Notes under the pieces: generated by a model
What the model saw: the letters and a program-made list of their open reading frames with translations, nothing else
The model's database searches: none
What the model was told of the DNA's origin: nothing
From: Streptomyces fungicidicus
GTDB taxonomy: Bacteria; Actinomycetota; Actinomycetes; Streptomycetales; Streptomycetaceae
Assembly (NCBI RefSeq): GCF_003665435.1
Contig: NZ_CP023407.1
Location: 496,001-560,000, forward strand
Direction: 5' to 3'
DNA: 64,000 nt
Shown: one piece after another, positions 56,734 through 64,000 of the stretch
Numbering within the stretch: position 1 is the stretch's first letter
How the letters are laid out: every line of letters begins with the position of its first letter
Position numbers and translations under genes: made by a program

Positions 56734-57909
56734 ATGAGACGCACCCGACTCACGCATGCCTGCGTGGCCGCCCTGCTCATGATCGGCAGCTGGACCGCGG
56801 CCGGCACCCTGCCCGCCGCCGCGCAGGACGCCCCCGACTCCCCCGCCTCCCGCACCACCGACTCCGCGCCCGCCTCCACCGCCCTGCTGGAGGCGATGCA
56901 GCGGGACTTCGGGCTGAGCCGCGCCGAAGCGGTGGACCGGCTGGCCGCCGAACAGGAGGCCACCGACCTCGCGCCCGAGGCACGCAAGACCGCCGGATCC
57001 GCCTACGGCGGGGCCTGGTTCGACACCGGGACCGAGAAACTGACCGTCGCCGTCACCGAGGACGCGGGCGCCTCGACGGTCAGGGCCCTGCGCGCGTCCG
57101 GCGCCGCCGTCCGCACCGTGGAGCACAGCGCACGGCAGCTCGACGCGGCCAAGGCACGTGTCGACCGCCTCGACGCGCCCTCCGGCGTCAGCAGCTGGTC
57201 CGTGGACCCGGCCGCCAACACGGTCGTGGTGAACGTCGTCGGCGACCGGCGGGGCGACAACGATGTCCGCGCCTTCGTGGCCAAGGCCCGCGAGGCAGGC
57301 CCGGTCACCGTGCGGACGGTGCGCGCCCAGGCCGAGACGTTCGCCGCAGGCACCGTGGGCGGTGACCCCTACTACACCGGCAACGTCCGCTGCTCCATCG
57401 GCTTCTCGGTGCACGGCGGCTTCGTCACCGCGGGGCACTGCGGCGGGGCGGGCCAGCAGGTGAGGGGCTGGGACGGCTCGTACATAGGCAACTTCCAGGG
57501 CTCCTCGTTCCCGGAGAACGACTACGCCTGGGTCAACGTGGGCAGCGGCTGGTGGACGGTCCCCGTCGTGCTCGGCTGGGGCACGGTGTCGGACCAGCTG
57601 GTGCGCGGTTCGGCCGAGGCCCCGGTCGGCGCCTCGATCTGCCGCTCCGGCTCCACGACCCACTGGCACTGCGGCAGGGTGCTGGCCAAGAACGAGACCG
57701 TCAACTACAGCCAGGGCGCGGTGCGCCAGATGACGAAGACGAGCGTCTGCGCCGAGGGCGGCGACTCGGGCGGCTCGTTCATCAGCGGCGACCAGGCGCA
57801 GGGGGTCACCTCCGGCGGCTGGGGCAACTGCTCCAGCGGGGGCGAGACCTGGTTCCAGCCGGTCAACGAGATCCTCAACCGCTACGGGCTGACGCTGCAC
57901 ACCGCCTGA
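56734..57909 (+). CDS. Secreted S1 serine protease with alpha-lytic-type propeptide
   Basis: Exoprotease of 391 residues. The signal peptide covers about residues 1-31. The alpha-lytic-type prodomain (about 48-205; LLEAMQRDFGLSRAEAVDRLAAE and a second repeat) assists folding. The S1E catalytic domain starts near AGTVGGDPYYT and has H235 (TAGHCG), D263 (ENDYAWV) and S345 (EGGDSGGSF). Three cysteine pairs are likely. It is of the streptogrisin/alpha-lytic type; specificity cannot be settled. A LacI-type operator controls it. This is odd for a protease and links it to glycan use. Confidence 0.95.
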   Translation: MRRTRLTHACVAALLMIGSWTAAGTLPAAAQDAPDSPASRTTDSAPASTALLEAMQRDFGLSRAEAVDRLAAEQEATDLAPEARKTAGSAYGGAWFDTGTEKLTVAVTEDAGASTVRALRASGAAVRTVEHSARQLDAAKARVDRLDAPSGVSSWSVDPAANTVVVNVVGDRRGDNDVRAFVAKAREAGPVTVRTVRAQAETFAAGTVGGDPYYTGNVRCSIGFSVHGGFVTAGHCGGAGQQVRGWDGSYIGNFQGSSFPENDYAWVNVGSGWWTVPVVLGWGTVSDQLVRGSAEAPVGASICRSGSTTHWHCGRVLAKNETVNYSQGAVRQMTKTSVCAEGGDSGGSFISGDQAQGVTSGGWGNCSSGGETWFQPVNEILNRYGLTLHTA

Positions 57910-57925
57910 CCGACCGCCACGACGC

Positions 57926-57958
57926 GAACGGGCCCGCCGGACGACGGGGGGCCCGTTC
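57926..57958 (+). terminator. Terminator after the S1 protease
   Basis: Perfect 10-bp stem GAACGGGCCC / GGGCCCGTTC with a 13-nt loop, 16 bp after the stop. Confidence 0.75.
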
Positions 57959-57988
57959 CCGTGCCTCCCCCAGCCGCCGGCAATGCCG

Positions 57989-58021
57989 CGAGCCCCGTCC
58001 CGGATTCCGGGACGGGGCTCG
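57989..58021 (-). terminator. Strong hairpin downstream of the tRNA-Gly-like gene
   Basis: Perfect 15-bp stem with a 3-nt loop (57989-58003 with 58007-58021; arm contains GAGCCCCGTCCCGG). It begins 7 bases after the tRNA 3' end on the minus strand and is separate from the protease terminator, so it probably ends the tRNA transcript. Confidence 0.75.
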
Positions 58022-58028
58022 TGAAATG

Positions 58029-58098
58029 AGCGCCGGGCAGGCCTTGCACCTGCATCTCCCCGCAGGAAGCGGGGCGTCTTTCCTTGGACCACCAACGC
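58029..58098 (-). tRNA. Atypical tRNA-Gly (anticodon UCC)
   Basis: 70-nt cloverleaf read by eye on the minus strand. Acceptor stem GCGTTGG/CCGGCGC (7 bp, two G-T), D stem GTC/GAC with a short loop, anticodon stem CCCCG/CGGGG with loop CTTCCTG (anticodon TCC), 4-nt variable loop, T stem GCAGG/CCTGC with loop TGCAAGG. T8, A14, G18-G19, A21, T33, C56 and A58 are in place, and A15-T48 can pair. The bacterial glycine identity set G1-C72, C2-G71, G3-C70, C35, C36, T73 is complete. Odd points: G at position 55 instead of T (TGCAA, not TTCRA), T at position 37, C13-A22 mismatch. CCA is not encoded. A hairpin terminator follows. It may read GGA poorly, be a pseudogene, or serve outside translation. 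Confidence 0.72.
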
Positions 58099-58131
58099 AC
58101 AGCCGGGCTCGGGAGGCTTCCTTCGCCGTGA

Positions 58132-58170
58132 CCTGGGACCACCATAGCGGTAGTCGTCCCATCAGTCACA
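58132..58170 (-). promoter_or_regulatory. Possible promoter of the tRNA-Gly-like gene
   Basis: On the minus strand, TGTGAC (58165-58170), 18-bp spacer and TATGGT (58141-58146) lie just after the snapalysin stop and would start a transcript about 36 bases before the tRNA. The stretch 58132-58148 matches the tRNA 5' end (58082-58098) at 14 of 17 positions, a partial duplicate. Confidence 0.4.
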
Positions 58171-58174
58171 TCGG

Positions 58175-58708
58175 TCACATGAGCACCCCGGCGCGGGCGT
58201 TCTCGAAGTTCTTCTCGACCTGCGCGCGCTCCGCCGCGCTCGGGTAGGGGTTCGTGCACGAGAGGCCGGCGCTGGCGCCCGACATCAGGCTGGAGCAGGG
58301 GCCGGGCTTGCGGTCCGGCAGGCCCAGCATGTGGCCGAGTTCGTGGGCCGTCACGCGGACCGTGTAGTACCCCTGGTCCATGGCCTGGCGTCCCAGGTAG
58401 ACGGTGCCGCCGCCCAGGGAGGAGGGCAGGGAGCGCGGCCAGCCGTTGTCCGCCACGATCCGTACGTCGGCGCGCTGCCCGGACGCGGCCGGACGCAGTT
58501 CGACGGACTCGACGCTCTTGTTCCAGATCGCCGCGCCCCGGTCGACCGCGGCCTTGAACTCCGCGGCGCCGCTCGTGTCATAGGTGATCACCCCGGCGGC
58601 CGCCGGACCGGTGTCTCCGGACGGGACGGCCTCGGCCGGACCGGTGAGGGCGGGGCCGGAGAGCACGAGAACAGCGGCCAGGCCGCCGGTCAGCGTACGG
58701 AGATGCAT
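58175..58708 (-). CDS. Snapalysin-family secreted zinc protease
   Basis: Small neutral metalloprotease of 177 residues (M7). ATG 58708 follows a strong AAGGAGGT. The signal peptide covers about residues 1-27. No long propeptide is seen. The zinc site is H122, H126, D132 (HELGHMLGLPD), the aspzincin-like third ligand typical of snapalysin. C138 and C151 can form a disulfide. It is divergent from the aldo/keto reductase gene; a LysR regulator often adjacent to snapalysin genes is absent here. Confidence 0.95.
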   Translation of the reverse strand: MHLRTLTGGLAAVLVLSGPALTGPAEAVPSGDTGPAAAGVITYDTSGAAEFKAAVDRGAAIWNKSVESVELRPAASGQRADVRIVADNGWPRSLPSSLGGGTVYLGRQAMDQGYYTVRVTAHELGHMLGLPDRKPGPCSSLMSGASAGLSCTNPYPSAAERAQVEKNFENARAGVLM

Positions 58709-58932
58709 GGTCGACCTCCTTGTGGGGGCAGGGCGGTCTCGCTCTTGCCGTTGCCGCCTCGACTGCCCCCCGGCGCGGTCTCCAATCCCGCGTCCCGGCC
58801 GCCCGCCCATTCAGAAGCCGTGCTGCTGAATGCCATGGCGGGGATCGGTTGGACTTCCCGATCGGGCGGGGGCACTGTGGCAAGGATCAACACGTTCCCC
58901 CCGGCCCCACTCGCACCACCGGAGACCAGCCG

Positions 58933-59976
58933 ATGAACCACCTCGCCCATCCCGACCGCTACGACGGCACCATGCGCTACCGGCGCACCGGCCGCTCGGG
59001 GCTCGACCTCCCCCTGCTATCCCTGGGCTACTGGCACAACTTCGGCGACGACAAGCCCTTCGAGACCCAGCGCGAGATCGCCCTGCGCGCCTTCGACCTG
59101 GGCATCACCCACCACGACCTGGCGAACAACTACGGTCCGCCCTACGGCTCCGCCGAGATCAACTTCGGCCGGCTGATGCGGCAGGACCTGGCGCCGTACC
59201 GGGACGAGCTGGTGGTCTCCACCAAGGCCGGCTGGGACATGTGGCCCGGCCCGTACGGCCAGGGCGGCGGCTCCCGCAAGTACCTGCTGGCCTCGCTGGA
59301 CCAGTCCCTGAAGCGCATGGGCCTGGAGTACGTGGACATCTTCTACTCCCACCGGCTGGACGCCTCCACTCCGCTCGAGGAGACGATGGGCGCCCTCGAC
59401 ACGGCGGTCCGCCAGGGCAAGGCGCTCTACGTCGGCATCTCCTCGTACGACGCCGACCGCACCCGCGAGGCCGTGGCCATCCTCCGCGACCTCGGGACGC
59501 CGCTGCTGATCCACCAGCCGTCCTACAACATGCTGAACCGCTGGATCGAGACGGACGGCCTGCTGGACGTGGCCCAGGAGGAGGGCTTCGGGATCATCGG
59601 CTTCACCGCGCTCGCGCAGGGCATGCTGACCGGGCGCTACCTGGACGGCGTCCCGGAGGACTCCCGGGCGGCGGCGGGCAAGTCGTTCGACACGGCCTGG
59701 CTGACGGACGACATGCTGCGCAGGCTGCGCGCCCTCAACGACATCGCGGCCCGGCGCGGACAGACCCTCGCCCAGATGGCGCTGGCCTGGGCGCTGCGGG
59801 ACCCGCGGGTCACCTCGCTGGTCATCGGCGCGTCCCGGACTGAGCAGCTGGAGCAGAACGTCGCCGCGCTGGAGAACCTCGACTTCGGCGCCGAGGAGCT
59901 GGCCGAGATCGACAAGTACGCCACCGAGGGCGGCGTCGACCTGTGGCGCGAGGCGCGTCTGGGCACGCTGGGCTGA
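58933..59976 (+). CDS. Aldo/keto reductase (YghZ/Gpr type)
   Basis: Cytoplasmic NADPH-dependent reductase of 347 residues, AKR14-like. It has HHDLANNYGPPYGSAE with the catalytic Tyr, STKAGWDMWPGPYGQGGGSRKY containing the Lys and the YghZ signature, YSHRLD, and the NADP-binding VIGASRTEQLEQN. GGAGA lies before ATG 58933. In E. coli the homologue reduces L-glyceraldehyde 3-phosphate and methylglyoxal. Monocistronic. Confidence 0.93.
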   Translation: MNHLAHPDRYDGTMRYRRTGRSGLDLPLLSLGYWHNFGDDKPFETQREIALRAFDLGITHHDLANNYGPPYGSAEINFGRLMRQDLAPYRDELVVSTKAGWDMWPGPYGQGGGSRKYLLASLDQSLKRMGLEYVDIFYSHRLDASTPLEETMGALDTAVRQGKALYVGISSYDADRTREAVAILRDLGTPLLIHQPSYNMLNRWIETDGLLDVAQEEGFGIIGFTALAQGMLTGRYLDGVPEDSRAAAGKSFDTAWLTDDMLRRLRALNDIAARRGQTLAQMALAWALRDPRVTSLVIGASRTEQLEQNVAALENLDFGAEELAEIDKYATEGGVDLWREARLGTLG

Positions 59977-60068
59977 GCCGACGGCGGGCCGCGCGGGTGT
60001 GGGCCGCCGCGGACGGGGAACTGCGGAGCGGTGAGCCCGGTGGGCACCCTCACAGTTCGGACGGTCCC

Positions 60069-60551
60069 ATGCAGACCTTTCTGCCGTACCCCGACTTCTG
60101 CGAGTCGGCGCTGGCGCTCGACCGGCGCCGGCTCGGCAAGCAGCGGGTCGAGGCGCTCCAGGTGCTGCGGGGGCTGACCGTCCCGGGCTACGGGTGGCGC
60201 CGCCATCCCGCGGTGCGCATGTGGACCGGCTACGAGGAGGCCCTGGTCCGGTACGGCCTGGAGATCTGCCGGGTCTGGCGGGACCGGGGCCATCAGGACA
60301 GCTGTGCCGCCACCCTCGTGGCCGATCTCGCCGCCGTGCGGCCCGGCGCGCCGGTGCGCGGTCAGCGGGAGCTGGCCGACGCGGGTGAGCTGCCGCCCTG
60401 GCTGGGGGACGACGCGGTGCACCGCAGCCACCGCTCGGCACTGGTCCGCAAGGACCCGGCCGTCTACGCGGACCTCTTCCCCGGGAAGCCGGACGATCTG
60501 CCGTACGTCTGGCCGTCCTCCGACCGCGATCCGGAGGCGGCCGGGGACTGA
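60069..60551 (+). CDS. MSMEG_6728 family protein
   Basis: Protein of 160 residues with MQTFLPYPDFCESALALDRRRLGKQRVEALQVLR at the start and HPAVRMWTGYEEALVRYGLEIC, the signature of the MSMEG_6728 family related to pyrimidine-dimer DNA glycosylase (T4 Denv-like) sequences. The N-terminal amine after Met removal is not the Thr needed by DenV, so glycosylase activity is uncertain. No strong ribosome site. It lies 93 bp after the aldo/keto reductase and ends at a strong terminator. Confidence 0.82.
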   Translation: MQTFLPYPDFCESALALDRRRLGKQRVEALQVLRGLTVPGYGWRRHPAVRMWTGYEEALVRYGLEICRVWRDRGHQDSCAATLVADLAAVRPGAPVRGQRELADAGELPPWLGDDAVHRSHRSALVRKDPAVYADLFPGKPDDLPYVWPSSDRDPEAAGD

Positions 60552-60594
60552 CCGGGGACTGACCCGCCCGGCCGGCGGGCGGGTCAGTCCCCGG
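60552..60594. terminator. Bidirectional terminator
   Basis: Perfect 18-bp stem with a 7-nt loop (60552-60569 with 60577-60594) between the convergent MSMEG_6728 and binding-protein genes; the strongest hairpin in the window. Confidence 0.82.
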
Positions 60595-60615
60595 CGTCCC
60601 GGCTCGCGGGACGTG

Positions 60616-61902
60616 TCAGTGCGCGGAGAGGTACTCCTCGACGCCCGGCGCCGCGTGCGCGTCCTCCGCGACGACCACACCGCCGACCGCCTCGGCGTCG
60701 GGCTTCAGCACATACGTCTCGACGCTCGCGGGGCGGTCCACGTCGGAGAAGTCCTGAGGGGTGCCGAGGCCGGTGTCCGCGTTCGTCTGCGCGCGGTGCG
60801 CCTTGACCACGTCCTCGCGGGAGAGGCCGCCCGCCTCGCAGGCCGCCTTCAGGTCGGCGCCCATGAGCTCGGCGGCGTTGTACCCGGACAGCACACCGGA
60901 GTCGACGGGCGAGTCCGGGTACTTCTTCCCGTAGGCCGCCACCATCCTCTTGACGCCGGGCAGGTCGGAGCTGACCGCGGGTGCGGCGCTGACCACGCTG
61001 AGCATCGCCGCCAGGGCGGGCGCGGCCGGGGTCTTCATCAGCTGGGGCGCGAAGCCGGGCGCGCTGCTGACGACGGGGACCTTCAGACCGCGGGAGGCGG
61101 CGACGCCGACCAGGGAGGCGGTCTGCGCGGGGCCGGCGCTGACCAGGATCGCCTTCACGCCCTCCTTGCGCAGGGCGGAGACCTGCGCCGACAGGTCGGT
61201 GTCCGTCGCCTTGATCTTCTGGCCCGCCACCTTCAAACCGGCCTTCCGGGCCGCCCAGGTGGCCCCTTCCAGCGCGTTGGCGCCGTAGTCGCCCTCGAAG
61301 TAGACGTGGCCGATCGTGTCGCCCTTCTTCAGGCCCTTGGTGCGGGTGAGGAACTCGACCGCGGCGATCATGTCGACGTCGTAGGTGGTGCCGAGCACCT
61401 GGATGGCGTCCTTGCCGAGCAGCGAGGCCGCCCAGGCCTGCGGGAAGGTGAGCATCTTGTCCCGCTCGATGTCGTCGAGCAGGGCGGCGACCACCGGGGA
61501 TCCGATGACCTGGGGCAGCGCCACGACGTCCGGGGCGATGTCGGCGTAGGCGGTGACCGCCTTCTGCACGTCGTAGCCGTGGTCCTTGACGACGATCTCC
61601 ACCTTGCGGTCGCAGATGCCGCCCTTGGCGTTGACCTCGTCGGCCCACATCTGCTGCGCCTGCACGATGCTCTTGCCCAGCGTGGCGTACGGGCCGGTCA
61701 GGTCGGTGAGGGCGCCGAGTCTGATGGTGTCGGCGCCGACGCCGGGGCCGGTGCGGACGCCGTCGGCGGCCTTCCCGCCCTTGTCGCCGTCGTCCGCCTT
61801 GGAGCTGCAACCGGTGGCCGCGAGCAGCAGGGCGAGGGCGCCGGCGAGGACGGTCCCGGCGGTGCGGTGCCGGTTGCGGTGCCTGTGGTGCGTGGTGTTC
61901 AC
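60616..61902 (-). CDS. Branched-chain amino acid-type ABC binding lipoprotein
   Basis: Extracellular receptor of 428 residues (Peripla_BP_6, LivJ type). The start is GTG 61902 with AAGGAGC upstream, overlapping the LivM-type gene stop by 4 bp. Lipobox ATGC. The fold is shown by IRLGALTDLTGPYATLGKSIVQAQQMWADEVNAKGG and VYFEGDYGANALEGATWAARKAG. Last gene of a Liv-type operon. Ligand may be a branched-chain amino acid, urea or another amide; no residue settles this. Confidence 0.9.
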   Translation of the reverse strand: MNTTHHRHRNRHRTAGTVLAGALALLLAATGCSSKADDGDKGGKAADGVRTGPGVGADTIRLGALTDLTGPYATLGKSIVQAQQMWADEVNAKGGICDRKVEIVVKDHGYDVQKAVTAYADIAPDVVALPQVIGSPVVAALLDDIERDKMLTFPQAWAASLLGKDAIQVLGTTYDVDMIAAVEFLTRTKGLKKGDTIGHVYFEGDYGANALEGATWAARKAGLKVAGQKIKATDTDLSAQVSALRKEGVKAILVSAGPAQTASLVGVAASRGLKVPVVSSAPGFAPQLMKTPAAPALAAMLSVVSAAPAVSSDLPGVKRMVAAYGKKYPDSPVDSGVLSGYNAAELMGADLKAACEAGGLSREDVVKAHRAQTNADTGLGTPQDFSDVDRPASVETYVLKPDAEAVGGVVVAEDAHAAPGVEEYLSAH

Positions 61903-63038
61903 GGGGTGTGCTCCTTGGGTCGCGCGGAGGGTTGCGGAGGCGTGGGTACGGCGGTCTCCGGGGCGGGGGTACGGGGGCGGCGGCGCCGTGCGCGGTCCCG
62001 GACCCGGCGGGCCAGGCCGTGCAGACCGTCGGGTGCGTACAGCAGGACCAGGACGATCGCCGCGCCGTAGAGGTAGCGGGCCGCCTCGGTGGGGCCCACG
62101 GCGCCCTCGGCGGAACCCGGGGCGGTCACCAGCGGGAGCTGGTCGGCGTACCGGGTCATCAGCAGCGGCAGCGCGGTGACGAAGACGGCGCCGGCGGTGG
62201 CTCCGGCGACGGAGCCGAGGCCGCCGATGACGATCATGGCGAGGTAGTCGACGGAGAGGGCGAGGGAGAAGTAGTCCGGGACGACGCGGCGGAAGGCGAG
62301 CGCGAGGAGCACGCCGGCGAGGCCGGCGTACATCGAGGACACCACGAAGGCCGCGGAGCGGTGGCGGGCGACGTCGACGCCCATCACGGAGGCGGCGGTC
62401 TCGCTGTCGCGCAGGGCGGCCAGCGCCCGGCCGGGCCGGCCGCGCTGCAGGCCGCGGGCGGTGAACCAGGTGAACGCGAAGAGGGCGAGGCCCAGGAACC
62501 ACAGCCGCTCCTCCGCGCCGAACGGCACGCCCAGCACGGTCAGTTCGGGGTCGCTCTCCGTGAAGGCGAACCCGCCCAGGGTCAGCGGGGGCACGGAGCG
62601 GCCGTTGAAGCCGCCGGTGACGGAGTCCGCGGTCAGCAGGACGTGGTGGCCGAGGAAGACCAGCGCGAGGGTGGCGATGCCCAGGTAGATGCCCTTGACG
62701 CGGGCGGCGACGGGGCTGAACAGTCCGCCGGCCGCTCCGGCGAGCAGTACCGCGAGGAGCGCGGCGAGGGCCGGCGGAAGTCCCGGTCCCGGTTCGCCCG
62801 CGAGCCAGGCGTAGCCGTAGGCGCCGACGGCGAGGAAGAAGGCGTGGCCGAGGGAGAGCTGGCCGGCGGTGCCGCTGAGCAGGGCGAGGCCGACGGCGCC
62901 GATGGCCGCCGCCATGGAGAACAGTCCGATGCGCAGCCAGAAGGCGTCCAGGTAGAACGGCGGCAGGCAGAGGACGACGGCGAACAGCAAGAGCGCGGCT
63001 CTGCGGCGGGTGAGGGCGGCGAGGAGTCGGTCAGACAC
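61899..63038 (-). CDS. livM: Branched-chain amino acid-type ABC permease (LivM type)
   Basis: Inner-membrane permease of 379 residues. It has about ten membrane segments, the LivM GTAGQLSLGHAFFLAVGAY motif, and LAALRDSETAASVMGVDVARHRSAAFVVSSMYAGLAG with the ATPase-coupling region. The C-terminus is a long basic tail ([15 protein letters not shown]). It overlaps the LivH-type gene by 8 bp and the binding-protein gene by 4 bp. Confidence 0.92.
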   Translation of the reverse strand: MSDRLLAALTRRRAALLLFAVVLCLPPFYLDAFWLRIGLFSMAAAIGAVGLALLSGTAGQLSLGHAFFLAVGAYGYAWLAGEPGPGLPPALAALLAVLLAGAAGGLFSPVAARVKGIYLGIATLALVFLGHHVLLTADSVTGGFNGRSVPPLTLGGFAFTESDPELTVLGVPFGAEERLWFLGLALFAFTWFTARGLQRGRPGRALAALRDSETAASVMGVDVARHRSAAFVVSSMYAGLAGVLLALAFRRVVPDYFSLALSVDYLAMIVIGGLGSVAGATAGAVFVTALPLLMTRYADQLPLVTAPGSAEGAVGPTEAARYLYGAAIVLVLLYAPDGLHGLARRVRDRARRRRPRTPAPETAVPTPPQPSARPKEHTP

Positions 63039-63927
63039 GGGCCGCTCCCTTCGCGCCGAACAGCCCGGTGGGCCGTACCAGGAGGACCAGCAGCATCACG
63101 GCGTACGGGGCGACGTCGCCGAAGCCCTCGCCGAGGATGTGGAGGTCGGACTGGTAGCCGACGACGAGCGCCTCGGTCAGGCCGATGATCAGGCTGCCCG
63201 CGAGGGCGCCGGCCGGGGAGGCCAGGCCGCCGAGGATCGCGGCGGGGAAGGCGTTGAGGGCGATCTGGCCGGTGGTGCGCTCCAGTCCGGGCGCGGGGAA
63301 CGCGGCGAGGAACACGGCGGCCAGCGCGGCGAGCGCGCCCGCCAGGCACCAGGCGCCCGCGCGCACCCGGCCGAGCCGTACGCCCATCAGGGCGGCCGCC
63401 TCCAGGTCCTCCGCCGCCGCCCGCAGGGACAGCCCCCAGGAGGTGTACCGGAAGAGCGCGAACACCGCGCCGATGACCACGGCCGACACCACGATCGCGG
63501 CGAGCCGGCTGTCGGCGACGGTCAGCGGCCCCAGCCGGGTCACGGAGTCGCCCCACGGGTCGCCCAGGGACAGCAGGTCGCCGCCGATGCGCCGGGCCAG
63601 GTCGGTGAGCAGGACGATGTCGATGCCGATGGTGACGATGGTCTGCACATGGGCGGAGTGGGCGTCCTGGCCGCCGCGTTGCAGCAGGAAGCGGTCGAGG
63701 GCGCCCGCGAGGGCGGCGGTGGTGAGGACCGCCAGCGCGAGCGCCCCGGCGAAGCCCAGGTCGTCGTGCAGGACGGCGGTGAGGTAACCGCCGAACAGCA
63801 GCAGGGAGCCGTGGGCGAAGTTGAGGACGCCCGAGGCCTTGAAGATGACGACGAAGCCGAGGGCGACCAGGGCGTAGACCGCGCCGAGTGCCAGTCCGCC
63901 GAGGATGTTGTCGAGGAATGCCGTCAT
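63031..63927 (-). CDS. livH: Branched-chain amino acid-type ABC permease (LivH type)
   Basis: Inner-membrane permease of 298 residues. It begins DNILGGLALGAVYALVALGFVVIFKASGVLNFAHGSLLLFGGY, the LivH signature, and contains LRAAAEDLEAAALMGVRLGRVRAGAWCLAGALA before the last segments. It overlaps the upstream ATPase gene by 4 bp (ATGA), showing coupling. Confidence 0.93.
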   Translation of the reverse strand: MTAFLDNILGGLALGAVYALVALGFVVIFKASGVLNFAHGSLLLFGGYLTAVLHDDLGFAGALALAVLTTAALAGALDRFLLQRGGQDAHSAHVQTIVTIGIDIVLLTDLARRIGGDLLSLGDPWGDSVTRLGPLTVADSRLAAIVVSAVVIGAVFALFRYTSWGLSLRAAAEDLEAAALMGVRLGRVRAGAWCLAGALAALAAVFLAAFPAPGLERTTGQIALNAFPAAILGGLASPAGALAGSLIIGLTEALVVGYQSDLHILGEGFGDVAPYAVMLLVLLVRPTGLFGAKGAARV

Positions 63928-64000
63928 GCCGCGTCCTCCCCGGTCGCGTCGGTGCCGAGGTAGGCGCGCAGCACCTCGGGGTCCTGCCGGACCTCGTCGG
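63924..64000 (-). CDS. ABC transporter ATPase C-terminus (LivG/LivF type), cut by window edge
   Basis: Only the last 25 codons are inside the window: DEVRQDPEVLRAYLGTDATG followed by EDAA and a stop. DPEVLRAYLG is the C-terminal signature of Liv-type ATPases. It overlaps the LivH start by 4 bp. Which of the two ATPases (G or F) it is cannot be decided. Confidence 0.8.
   Translation of the reverse strand, partial: DEVRQDPEVLRAYLGTDATGEDAA

Noticed and set aside
58029..58098. Riboswitch instead of tRNA
   Set aside because: No gene follows on the minus strand before the hairpin, and all tRNA tertiary positions except 55 and 37 fit; I see no match to cobalamin or ydaO-type consensus.

Overview
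The window is about 72% G+C with strong third-position G/C bias, GTG/ATG starts behind GGAG-type ribosome sites, many secreted hydrolases, CUT1 sugar importers without their own ATPase, and several SpoIIE/HATPase regulators. This is chromosomal DNA of a Streptomyces or very close relative. I see no rRNA, phage, insertion sequence, CRISPR array or biosynthetic gene cluster.

Layout. 1-6.1 kb: pyruvate carboxylase (cut by the left edge), a secreted subtilisin, an NTF2-like protein, a DoxX membrane protein and a decayed LuxR remnant. 6.3-12.8 kb: a long-chain acyl-CoA ligase, an APC permease, a class V aminotransferase and an AI-2E-type membrane protein. 12.9-15.5 kb: a multidomain SpoIIE phosphatase. 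15.6-24 kb: a glycan region with a GH64 beta-1,3-glucanase behind a LacI-type operator, then a GH1/CUT1 operon divergent from a GH31 alpha-xylosidase. 24-26.8 kb: PPK2, an SDR and a TauE/SafE exporter. 27-36.6 kb: a probable beta-1,6-galactan locus (LacI regulator, CUT1 importer, GH42 beta-galactosidase, secreted GH30 with a ricin-type domain, sugar acetyltransferase) with two clear operators. 36.6-40.6 kb: a three-gene cassette of unknown protein, MoxR-type AAA+ ATPase and VWA/metallopeptidase-like protein. 40.9-45.3 kb: secreted phospholipase A2 and an iron-siderophore importer behind an iron box. 45.4-52.6 kb: a spore photoproduct lyase-like protein, AhpD-like protein, MsrA, an APH-fold kinase, a second SpoIIE phosphatase and a small HATPase. 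52.9-60.6 kb: HtpG, a gene broken by an amber codon, a secreted S1 protease, snapalysin, an aldo/keto reductase and an MSMEG_6728-family protein. 60.6-64 kb: a Liv-type importer, cut by the right edge.

The genes fit a saprophyte that degrades plant and fungal glycans and proteins. Secreted enzymes (GH64, GH30, subtilisin, S1 protease, snapalysin, PLA2) make small products, CUT1 importers take up oligosaccharides, and intracellular GH1, GH31 and GH42 finish them. CUT1 systems in Streptomyces usually share the ATPase MsiK encoded elsewhere.

Most notable findings: (i) an atypical tRNA-Gly(UCC) on the minus strand at 58029-58098, with a full glycine identity set but G55 instead of T55 and U37, followed by a 15-bp hairpin; (ii) the MoxR/VWA/unknown cassette; (iii) the same 14-bp palindrome in the promoters of GH64 and of the S1 protease about 40 kb apart; (iv) a single amber codon interrupting an otherwise intact coiled-coil gene.
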